Shown: positions 56,037-64,000 of the stretch, one piece after another
Layout of the letters: every line of letters begins with the position of its first letter
How positions within the stretch are numbered: the first letter of the stretch is position 1
DNA from: Odontesthes bonariensis
Taxonomy: Eukaryota; Chordata; Actinopteri; Atheriniformes; Atherinopsidae
Direction of reading: 5' to 3'
NCBI RefSeq assembly: GCF_027942865.1
Contig: NC_134507.1
Span: 37,916,797 to 37,980,796 of the forward strand
Length of the DNA: 64,000 nt
Notes under the pieces: generated by a model
The model's database searches: none
Seen by the model: the letters and a program-made list of their open reading frames with translations, nothing else
What the model was told of the DNA's origin: nothing
Program-made: the position numbers and the translations under genes

Positions 56037-56114
56037 ATCTCAGAAGCTAAGCAGAGTCGGGCCTGGTTAGTACTTGGATGGGGAGACCGCCTGGGAATAC
56101 CAGGTGCTGTAAGC
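56037..56114 (+). pseudogene. 5'-truncated 5S rRNA, unit I
   Basis: Consensus fragment. Confidence 0.85.
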
Positions 56115-56337
56115 CTTTTGGCTTCTCCAGGCGCATGCAGTTTGACTGCGTCAAATGCAAAGGCAGTCCCTGTTTGACTTTTTGGAACTGCTCCTTTGTC
56201 AGGACAAAGTTAAATGTATGAGGATCAAAGGCAACCATGACCTGGGACACCTTAGCAGATCCAGGATCAGCAAGATGGATCACAGGGTGATCAACAGATG
56301 TTTCAACAAAAGACATGCAGAGAGAAGAGAGAAAAAT

Positions 56338-56455
56338 GCTTACAGCACCTGGTATTCCCAAGCGGTCTCCCATCCAAGTACTAACCAGGCCCGACCCTGC
56401 TTGGCTTCCGAGTTCGGACGAGATCAGGCGTGTTCAGGGCGGTGTGGCCGTAAGC
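56338..56455 (-). rRNA. 5S rRNA, unit I
   Basis: One change, GCCTGATCTCG for GCCCGATCTCG. Confidence 0.92.
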
Positions 56456-56823
56456 CACAGTCCTCGTGACAAATATGTGTTACATAGGTGCTGGAACCAT
56501 ACGTTTCCCCTATTTTACCAGAGAGTTGGCTTGAGAGGCTGATGTTGAGCCTGCACGTCGACTTCCCTGATGTGTTTTTTCTCTGCAGCTGAAAATGGGA
56601 CTCTCAGATAACTTAGTGTGTGTCTGTCAAGCTCCTCTGTTCTCTGTGTGTAGTTTGGTGTTCATGGTCATACAGAGAAACCAGGGAAGCTCAATCCCAC
56701 GACGTGCTCATAAACTGCGTCTTTTCTAAAGATTATAGTTGTATTTTAGAAGTCAGAATACAATGGCTCCCTGAAACTACCACCATGTACCGCTGGTTTT
56801 GTTATTTCACAAGAGTTGGGAAG

Positions 56824-56973
56824 AGTGCACCATTCCCGGCGGCACTGCAGTACCGGGACGATGCGTGGAGTGAACGGAGCAAGCCCCTTTTTCATCCCCT
56901 GTGCCTAAAAATCCATTTAATATGTAGTCCTCATATAGAGGACGTATCAGATATTAAACTGATAAGAACAGAT
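56824..56973 (-). pseudogene. U2 snRNA 3' part (nt 38-187), split by LINE copy 3
   Basis: Carries several private substitutions (ATCGTCCCGG, GGGAATGGTGC, GGGGATGAAAA), more than any intact U2, consistent with loss of function after the split. Confidence 0.92.
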
Positions 56974-59900
56974 TTTTTTTTCTTTTGAAAAAATTTATTG
57001 ACACTAATACATCACATTTTCATAAAAACTTCATATTTAAGACATATGTTTTACCTATGAATAAAAACATCAATAAATAAGTGTAATCTGTATAACCACA
57101 TTTAAAACAACAACAATAAAACAAGTTTTCCATGGGATATTACAGATAAGGTCAATGTTCTCTAAGGTAAAAGTTACATGTGAAGTAGTTCTCATGCGAG
57201 TAGCAGTTTGTATTGAGTGTCTTTAAAAAGGAGTGCATTAGTTAAAATGCTCTCTTCCAAGTCCATTTTTTGTGCAGGGGCGCAGTGAGTCCCTACCCAG
57301 GGAAACTCATTTCGCTCCCCCAAACAGTAGGTCTCTCGGGATCCTGTCGTGGTGCTCAGAGGAGATCCCCACCCTGTTGCTCCTTCCCACCTGCCTCGCC
57401 CGGAGAGCCAGGCCGTCGCTGCTTTGACCTTTTTGTGTGTAGCTCCGGCTCCTTCATCCGAATGGGCACAGAGGCGATTCTTCTTTTTGGATGTGTCCTA
57501 GGCCCGCCGCCTGCAGCTCCGGCCGCTTGAGCCGCCGCTGCGGCCATCCGGATCACAGCCACGGGGGGGATCTGCATGCGCTTCCTCACCAGCAAGTTCC
57601 TGGAGGTCCACATGGCGTCTTTCATAGCGGCTAGGGTGAGCCACTGCTTGGCAAAGTCATTCTTTTTTATTTTTGTTTGGCTCACCCCATAGAGCACGAG
57701 TTGTGCTGTGAGGACCTCCCTTGCTGGCAAGTACGGGAATTGCAAGGAGCCGGCTGTTGCCCACTGGTCTGCAGCAGCGCTGCACTCCCAGAGCAGGTGC
57801 CTCACCGACTCGGGCGCGCCACAACCAGGTCGCGGGCAGGTTGAGATCGCTGACATGCCCCGGGAGTGCATAACGGACCTGACTGGGAGGATCTCATGAG
57901 CCACCATCCACGACAGGTCCCGGAGTCTGTTTGGGAGAGCGGAATGGTTGACGTTGCACCAAACTGTTGAGGGCTCGCCGAACGCGAGCCCACGCACTGG
58001 ACTCACTGGTTCCCGCTCCTGCACAACAGAAATCAAAGAGCGGTGGTTTGTTAAAACATGCAACTCCTCTGCCTCCAAGTTAAAATGCTTTAAGAACGTC
58101 TGGATAAAAGCATAGGATGGTGGCAGGCTAAAAGACACAGGCACTTTTAGGTCGGTGGGTAAAATCTTCAGTCTTCTGAGGTAAGAACCCATCCAGAATC
58201 GTGTCATTGCTTTAGTTTTGGGGTTTCCGGATGGGTCTGTGGCCTGTAGGATGTGCAGTGTAGTGTATCTGCTTCCTAAAAACAAATAAAAATCAGGCAC
58301 TCCTTTTCCTCCTTTCTCTTTTTGTTTCTTCATTACATCTCTCCTCAGTCTTTCCCACTTGGAGCCCCACAGAAAATAAAAAATGGCTCGGTCCAGGTCT
58401 AAAAGCACTTTTCTAGGTGGGATAAAAACAGAACTGATTAGTAAAAGCAAAGGTAAAATCACGGCTTTGATGATTAAAACCTTTCCTTCAATGGTCAGTC
58501 CTCTAAGTCCCCAGTATCCTAGTCTTTGCTTTACTTTCCCTACCACGTCTGGCCAGTTTGATGTCCCTCCCCCTTCCTTGTCAAAATTAATCCCCAGTAT
58601 TTTCTGTTTGGTCTGGGTTATAGTCACGGGGAGTCCTGCAGTCTCAGTCGCTGTCCATGGCCCGTAAAATTGGGCTTGGGTCTTGTTTCTGTTTAGTTTT
58701 GCCCCAGAGGCCCGTCCATACCAGTCAGTCAAGTCCAGAGTCCTATTGATGGATATTAGGTCTGTACATAAAATGTTTACGTCGTCCATATATAAAACAC
58801 ACTTTGTCGATAGTCCCCCGCTCCCCGGGACTCTCACCCCATTGATTCGGTGGTCCCTTCTCAAGCTCTGTGCGAGTGGTTCCACACAGATGATGTAGAG
58901 GAGGGCAGATAACGGACAACCCTGACGGACACCGCAGTGGATGTTTACTGCTTTTGTCAGATGCCCGTTAACAAGGAATTTGCTGGTAATGCCCCGGTAC
59001 AGCAGACCCACCCAAGCTATAAACCTTTCTGGGAACCCCATTTTTTGCAGTACCTGGAAAAGGTACTGGTGCGAGACCCGATCAAAGGCTTTCTCAAAGT
59101 CTAAATTTAGGACTGCTAGCCGAATGTTTCTGTCTCTCGCATAACAGATGGTGTCTCGGATCAGTACGAGGCTGTCGGTTATCTTCCTCCCCGGGATGGC
59201 ACAGGCTTGATCCGGGTGAATCAGGTCTTCTAAAAACAAGGACATACGTGAAGCTAAAAGTTTACTAAAAAGTTTACAGTCAAAGTTTAAAAGTGTAATC
59301 GGTCTCCAATTCTTCAAGTCAGTCTTGTCTTTTTTTTTGTGAAGAAGAGTCACTATCCCTGCTCTAAAACTGTCAGGAAGTCGCTCAAGTTGCTCAAATT
59401 CCATAAAAACAGTAAACAAGTCAGGTGCTAAAATATCCCAAAAGGTCAAATAAAATTCCAAGGGAAGTCCATCTTGTCCTGGGGACTTCCCTTTCTTAAA
59501 ATTTGTAAAACATTTATTTAACTCTGAAATTGTAAAATCTTGGGTTAAAAGCACACTGTCTTTTACTGTTTTTTCTATGAAATTTAAAACTTCTGTCATG
59601 GTGTCCATTTCAACAGGTTTTTGTTCGTACAATTCACGATAAAATTGTTCAACAGCTTGTTTAATTTCTTCCATTGAATCAACTGTGCACCCGTTCTCTT
59701 TTGTTAGCTTTAAAATGGCCCCCCCTTTATTCACAATTTTCTTAAAAAAATACCTTGTGCACTTCTCTCCTTCCTCTATTTCTCGTTCCCTGCTTCTTAA
59801 AATGACACCCTTACTTTTAATATCTGCTAAAATCGACATCTCTGTTTTCACTTGTTTTATTTCATCATTAAAATCCATCCCTTGTTGGTTTAATTTAAAA

Positions 59901-60080
59901 TAGCGCTGTAGTCGCTTCTGCAGTCCCATCATGCGTCTGTTTTCCCTATTCTTTTTTCTCCTACCTGCCTGTCTAAAGAAAGTCTGGGTCTTTTCCTTCA
60001 CCATTTCCCACCAGTGTGCACGTGTATCGTTAAAGTCTTGAAGGGTCTGCCACTCGTGGTACTGCTCCCGGTACTGACTA
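56974..60080 (-). mobile_element. U2-targeted LINE, copy 3, 5'-truncated
   Basis: 3107 bp, same 3' junction at U2 nt 37/38. It is truncated within ORF2 and flanked by a 13-bp target duplication GATAAGAACAGAT (56961-56973 and 60081-60093). Nearly identical to copy 2, so recent. Confidence 0.93.
57356..60080 (-). pseudogene. LINE ORF2, 5'-truncated but open (copy 3)
   Basis: Open from the truncation point to the normal stop; the first in-frame Met gives 882 residues, matching ORF2 from residue 295. The endonuclease is missing; RT with YMDD and the C-terminal finger are intact. It differs from copy 2 at few positions (for example DDVNIL for DDINIL). Confidence 0.9.
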
Positions 60081-60130
60081 GATAAGAACAGATACTACAC
60101 TTGATCTTAGCCAAAAGGCCGAGAAGCGAT
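60081..60130 (-). pseudogene. U2 snRNA 5' part (nt 1-50, including the duplicated target)
   Basis: U2 nt 1-37 plus the 13-bp duplication. The promoter beyond it is intact to about 60292. Confidence 0.9.
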
Positions 60131-60292
60131 AACCCTCCACTGTTTCACGTCCGAGAGCCCTTCCTGGCACAATGCGCACTTGTGGCGGTGCTCTTTTGTT
60201 GCCTACAAAGCGTCACTTTGCACCTCCGCCCACCCGCTGCAGTGAGCACTCTTCAGCCGTTTCAGATGGTACAACTTTGCACTCCCGCCCGC

Positions 60293-60461
60293 TCAGGACA
60301 AAGTTAAATGTATGAGGATCAAAACCAACAATGGCCTGGGACATCTCAGCAGGTCCAGGATCAGAAACATGGAGACTGAGGGCCAATAGAAACAGAGGTG
60401 TCTGCCAACCAATCAGCAGCAGCCGAAGCTGGTTAACTTCCTCGTGTCTGTGTGTCTGTGT

Positions 60462-60495
<34 letters not shown>

Positions 60496-60560
60496 CATGG
60501 GGTGATCGGCAAATTTTTCAACACAAGACATGCAGGACGCAGAAGTAAATATAACTGTAT
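60293..60560. repeat. Decayed edge of the U2-U5-5S array with a (TG)n run
   Basis: The U2 promoter stops at 60292 and jumps to spacer normally found between the two 5S copies (AGGACAAAGTTAAATGTATG and following), diverged. That spacer is split by about 100 bp of other sequence including a TG microsatellite (60444-60495), and resumes at about 60496-60535 (GGGTGATC...TTTCAACA). Confidence 0.75.
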
Positions 60561-62037
60561 TTTTTTGAAGAATTGGAAAGAATTGTCCTTGTGGATAAAA
60601 ATCACGTCATTAACATCCATTTCTGTGACGGAAGTTAATAATTATTTGTGTTGACAGCAGCACCGTCACTGTGAAGGAGAGAGCATGAGAGTGTTAGAAA
60701 TAGTAGCTGATGGATCACTATTGTCTATACCTGGGTGGTAGAACACAAACAGTTCTACACATAGATTATATAAACCACCCCAGTCAGAACATCACCTGAG
60801 ATGTCTACCCTGTAAGGGACATTTGTTTTTTGAGGTGTGGGAGTTAGAGGCAGCTGGAAGCTCTAACAGTCAACCAGCCACAGAGGATGAAGCTCTGATC
60901 ACTTTTTTCTCATTCTCATGAGAAAATCTCAGCAATCTCATTGCTTTACAACTTCACCGCTTGACTAGGCTCATGGATTATCTATATACAATACATCTTC
61001 ACTGTAAAGTCCAATAGCTGTCCTGACATACATACATTCCTTAACTTTACTAGGTTAATTACCATATGCACTTATGACTGATTTTTATGAAGTAAAAGTT
61101 AGTTGCATGGTGAAAAATGCAAAAAACTTAGTGTTTAGAGGGAAGATGACTTTATTTAGAGTGAAGCTCATTCAACAATAAGTAGCAACACAGTCTCACT
61201 CCCACTGCGCATTCAAAGAAGAAGAAGTGTGCATGGTGCAACATTCAGTCTCTCCCGCTCAGCAAAGTATATTAGGTCTATGTCAGCAACGCAGCAGTCC
61301 AGCACACAGGCCGGGGCACTGAGGGCAGCCTGCTGAGTCCACTTTTTTTTATTCTTTTGAAGAAGAATAAATAAGGTAAGTTATCAAGCAAGTATGTTTG
61401 TTAATATGTTTTAATTACTGCTCTGACAGTTAGCGTTCACTAGCTAACGTTAGCATTAGTTAGCTAGCTAACGAACCAAACAGGCATAACGTTAGCCTGT
61501 TCAGGCCATGGTTAAGGCGAGTTTGGGCGGTTTCCCAGTCCTGTGATTATCTTAAAACCTTAGAAAAGTTCCAAAGCCTAATTACTTTGAAAGTCGCACA
61601 TTTGAAATGTTGTAGCATGAGTTTTCCGTTTTCCCCAAATTGACAGCGATGGCATTTTGGCCTGACTTTCAAATTTGCAACGTGGAAATGACAGTTTTCA
61701 GTTAAGGCAGCATGAATGTGTTTGATGCAGAGAGGAGGATAAATGAGGTTCATAATGCACTGGCGCTGTCTTTCCTTGGGGAAATGGTGAAGGCTGGTGT
61801 AGTAGCATAGATGCTTTCGCATCCTATGAGTCATGACGGCCCTAATTGCACACCGCAATAAGGGTAAATAGCCATTTACTGCTGGTGGGATGGACTATAT
61901 AGCCCAGTTACCTCCTCATCTCGCTCTTTTTGCGCTCCGTGCCCATATTATTTCCCAGCAGAGTGGCTGAGCTCAGGTGTCTTGCTCCGTGTGCGACACA
62001 TAACCCAGTTGGTTTGAGGTGGTATTACTATTTTCAA
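60561..62037. other. Stretch without a recognised gene
   Basis: AT-rich sequence with no exon signals I trust. It holds short palindromes such as GTTAGCTAGCTAAC near 61465. A 103-codon minus-strand frame (61547-61858) has scattered Cys and His but no recognised motif. Confidence 0.5.
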
Positions 62038-62329
62038 AATAAATTGGCAATTGGCAACAATTTATCAAGAACCCATTTTAAATTTGGAACTTCATACCAA
62101 TATTGTTCCATATGTAGTATCTATGTGGGGGAAAATTATGTTTGTAGATCAATGACCAAGAAAGAAGCATCTGTTTATGAAAGTAGGATAGTTTTGAGGG
62201 GATTTTTTCAACATTATAATTACAAAGTAAAAAGAAATTTAGGCCTCCTAATTTGGAGAAAATTAAATTCGGTATAAAGTTCCAAATTGAAGATGTGTTC
62301 TTGATAAATTGTTTAAGCCAATTTATCCG
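62038..62329. mobile_element. Fold-back (MITE-like) element
   Basis: Imperfect inverted arms of about 60 bp (left 62038-62098, right 62271-62329); matching blocks include CAATTTATCAAGAAC and AATTTGGAACTT. AT-rich interior, no coding sequence. Confidence 0.6.
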
Positions 62330-62334
62330 TAAGG

Positions 62335-62515
62335 TCACTGTGAGTGTTCATAATGGCCAAATGTATTAGTCTCTCCTGCGTCATGGTGCTGCGCAGCCAG
62401 GTTTTCAGGCTGAGAAAGAGCGCTCAGATGCTTTGACAGATATGGGCAGGGCAAGGGAAAGCCTAATGATCTTCTCCACCTCTGACAGCATGGAGCGGGG
62501 TTGGTGCTGCAAGGT
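62335..62515 (-). pseudogene. hAT transposase C-terminal fragment
   Basis: Minus-strand translation in two frames gives MLSEVEKIIRLSLALPISVK and ASERSFSA, then LKTWLRSTMTQERLIHLAIM. This is the conserved hAT dimerisation region (SERSFS.LRRLKTWLRSTM). A frameshift with loss of a couple of residues follows SFSA. No ends or target duplication are visible. Confidence 0.75.
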
Positions 62516-62539
62516 TTGCAGGATGGACCCCTTTGCAGG

Positions 62540-62632
62540 AAAGCCCTCCTCTGTCCCCCGTCCCTACACACAACTATAAAGAATGTGAAGGGGACAAAGG
62601 GCCTCCTCACACTGGAGGGCAAAGTTGTTCAG
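62540..62632 (+). CDS. Host-type gene, exon (protein NVKGTKGLLTLEGKVVQ)
   Basis: Open frame ending NVKGTKGLLTLEGKVVQ before a splice donor (CAG|GTATGT). The upstream boundary is uncertain: a TTTGCAG acceptor is possible at about 62539. It joins in phase 0 to 62837. Confidence 0.45.
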
Positions 62633-62836
62633 GTATGTTGATTTGTCTTCATCAGAAGAACACACTAATACACTCAGATAAATTACCGTGCTTAATTGTA
62701 ATTCAGAGATACAAACATTTTAGGTAGACAAAGTAATGCCTACCAGTATTTGAAATGTTTTATTACAGAAAAGCTGTTGCAATGACATGTTTAGGTCTAA
62801 TTAGATCACTAAGTGACTGAACTTGTTCTTATTTAG

Positions 62837-62905
62837 CTCTCAGCTGTGAAAAAGGTCCGCAGTGGGAGAGAGGAGGTCCCGCTGCGTGAGGTGAAGCTGC
62901 AGCAG
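62837..62905 (+). CDS. Host-type gene, exon (LSAVKKVRSGREEVPLREVK)
   Basis: ATTTAG acceptor, 23 codons, CAG|GTAAG donor. With the next exon it reads like an OB-fold strand pattern (V.AVKKVRSG..EVPLREVKLQ). Confidence 0.6.
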
Positions 62906-63150
62906 GTAAGACCAGAGAACGGGAGGATTGGAGAGGAGGGACAACCTCTGTGGTTTCTAGATAAGGGAAGATAAAATAAGATAACTTTCATATTCTGTGA
63001 GTACCTTAGTAGTCTATGGGAGTGTGCTAACTGTCTCTTTCTGTGGCGCTGGTTGTTTATATGTTTACTGTGGTCACTTGTAGGCTGCACATTACAGAGT
63101 AATCTCTGGTGCCTTTATAGTTCTGACATCTCATACTGTGTTCTGTACAG

Positions 63151-63297
63151 GATAAAGCTTCTGCCTCCCTCACGCTGTGGCGGGAAGCTGCAGTCCAGGA
63201 GCTGGACCTCGGCAGCCAGTGCAGGATTACCCACTTAAAGTCCAACATGGATGCAGGAGGGGACTTCCTGCACACAACACCCTACAGCAATGTAGAA
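63151..63297 (+). CDS. Host-type gene, exon (OB-fold-like)
   Basis: TGTACAG acceptor, 49 codons (DKASASLTLWREAAVQELDL, GSQCRITHLKSN and on to PYSNVE), donor GAA|GTAAAA. The sequence pattern resembles the OB-fold of replication-protein-A-like proteins, in which the strand SLTLW is characteristic; this is inference from pattern only. The gene continues at 63981. The intron between holds a Tc1-like fragment. Confidence 0.6.
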
Positions 63298-63411
63298 GTA
63301 AAAAGCATTCTAATTCATCTAATCTAAAAACACATTCTAATCAGGATCAGAATGAGCTTTATTTGCCAAGTCGGTAGGCACATACAAGGAGTTGTTTTCT
63401 CTGGTTTAAAC

Positions 63412-63847
63412 ATGTAAAAGGCCACATGAAGTTTGGAGGTCTGCAGCAATTGACTCTGCAGAAAGGTCGCCAACCTTCTGCAGAGTCCATTGCTACAGAC
63501 CTCCAAACCCGCTCTGTCATTTTACGTGGCCGACCACTTGGTGGCTGAGCTGCTGGCGTTCCCAGTCGCTTCCACTTTGTTCTAACACCACTGACAGCTG
63601 ACTGTGGGATATTTAGGAGCGAGGAAATGTCTCCACTGGACTTGTTGCACAGGTGGCATCCTATCATGGCACCACGCTGGAATCCACTGAGCTCCTGAGA
63701 GCGAGCCATTCTTTCACAGATGCTTGTAGAAGCAGTCTGCATGCCGAGGGGCTTGAATTTCTACACCTGTGGCCATGGAAGTGATGGGAACACCTGAATT
63801 TAATTATCTGGATGAGTGAGTGAATACTTTTGGCAATCTAGTGTATA
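63412..63847 (-). mobile_element. Tc1/mariner-like transposon fragment in an intron
   Basis: Recognisable Tc1-like sequence: minus-strand MARSQELSGFQRGAMIGCHL, then the helix-turn-helix region (SSLLNIPQSAVSGVRTKWKR), and a right end ACTTTTGGCAATCTAGTGTA typical of this family. Only the 5' end of the transposase is present. It contains an inverted duplication of 32 bp (63432-63463 and 63476-63507). A short unrelated repeat fragment (about 63340-63410, GAGCTTTATTTGCCAAG) precedes it. Confidence 0.85.
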
Positions 63848-63980
63848 TTATACAGACATGAAATGGCAAATGATCTGACACAATTGAGAAAGAGATTAAA
63901 GAAATAAACAAGGAGTAAGAAAGGGGTTTAATATCTAGCTGCAAGGTATTATGGGACATAAGTGCTGTTTGTTTTGGCAG

Positions 63981-64000
63981 GTGCTGATTGTGACTGATGA
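63981..64000 (+). CDS. Host-type gene, start of next exon, cut by window end
   Basis: After a TTTTGGCAG acceptor the frame VLIVTD continues the previous exon (SNVE|VLIVTD) in phase 0. Confidence 0.5.

Larger units (their letters stand above)
31669..60292 (-). repeat. U5-5S-U2 tandem array (about 1706-bp units)
   Basis: U2 5' ends at 40577, 42283, 43989, 45695, 50211, 51907, 53613 and 55314, plus two U2 genes split by LINEs (ending 38871 and 60130). Unit lengths are 1706, 1706, 1706, (2806-bp transposon), 1696, 1706 and 1701; small differences come from an AGAAG/AGAG repeat next to 5S. Order along the plus strand: U5(-), truncated 5S(+), 5S(-), U2(-). Units up to the U2 at 43989 have a T7 run in the U2 promoter; from 45695 on it reads TTTTGTT, showing two unit subfamilies. 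Confidence 0.95.

Noticed and set aside
39171-56990. Repeated 79-143 codon ORFs in each U5-5S-U2 unit
   Set aside because: They run through U5, 5S, U2 and their promoters; the RNA genes explain their conservation.
31669-60292. U4, U6, U11 or U12 genes in the array
   Set aside because: Looked for their characteristic motifs (for example the U6 ACAGAGA region) in the unit; none found.
61547-61858. Minus-strand 103-codon ORF with Cys and His
   Set aside because: Spacing of Cys and His fits no finger I know and no exon signals were found; left as unexplained sequence.

Overview
The window looks like a piece of a teleost fish genome, probably a percomorph-grade fish. The evidence is the tandem spliceosomal snRNA genes linked to 5S rRNA, a Gmr1-type retroelement (first known from cod), a U2-targeted Tx1-clade LINE, hAT and Tc1-like elements, and spliced host exons. 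There is no bacterial gene organisation. Almost all of the window is a multicopy RNA-gene cluster and the elements that have invaded it; single-copy host sequence is confined to the two ends.

Layout. 1-1.7 kb: the last visible exons of a host-type gene (+) and a small terminal exon on the minus strand. 2.2-5.5 kb: a rearranged array edge with one isolated U1 gene, a minisatellite, two U5 copies joined to the same hairpin, one 5S pair and a U2 cut by a LINE. 5.5-11.5 kb: two opposed pieces of the U2-targeted LINE around an inverted duplication of U2. 11.5-15.3 kb: a broken Gmr1-like LTR element. 15.3-31.7 kb: a U1 array of 11 units (about 712-713 bp each), split by a 9.1-kb Ty3/gypsy-type element inserted in the first spacer. 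31.7-60.3 kb: the U5-5S-U2 array (about 1.70 kb per unit, ten units counting the two split by LINEs). U5, 5S and U2 all lie on the minus strand; a 5'-truncated 5S lies on the plus strand facing the full 5S. A full-length LINE (33221-38845) and a 5'-truncated LINE (56974-60080) sit inside U2 genes. A 2.8-kb TIR transposon (45995-48800) sits at the 3' end of one U5. 60.3-64 kb: a decayed array edge, DNA-transposon remnants, and several exons of a host gene that runs off the right end.

How the parts work together. U1, U2 and U5 are Pol II snRNA genes and 5S is a Pol III gene, so the locus supplies parts of both spliceosome and ribosome. U1 and U2 carry a CACCG core at exactly -60 to -56, and U5 carries it at -57 to -53; I read this as the proximal sequence element. 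Units are nearly identical, so they are evolving in concert. The LINE exploits the repetition: every 3' junction is between U2 nucleotides 37 and 38, inside the branch-point recognition sequence GUAGUA, in the same orientation as U2 and downstream of an intact U2 promoter. Two full-length 5' junctions share the same 11-nt target deletion, whereas the truncated copy has a 13-bp target duplication.

Limits: names were assigned by recognising sequence, without database searches. The LTR elements are treated as fossils. The short ORFs that repeat in every U1 or U2/U5 unit are not genes.
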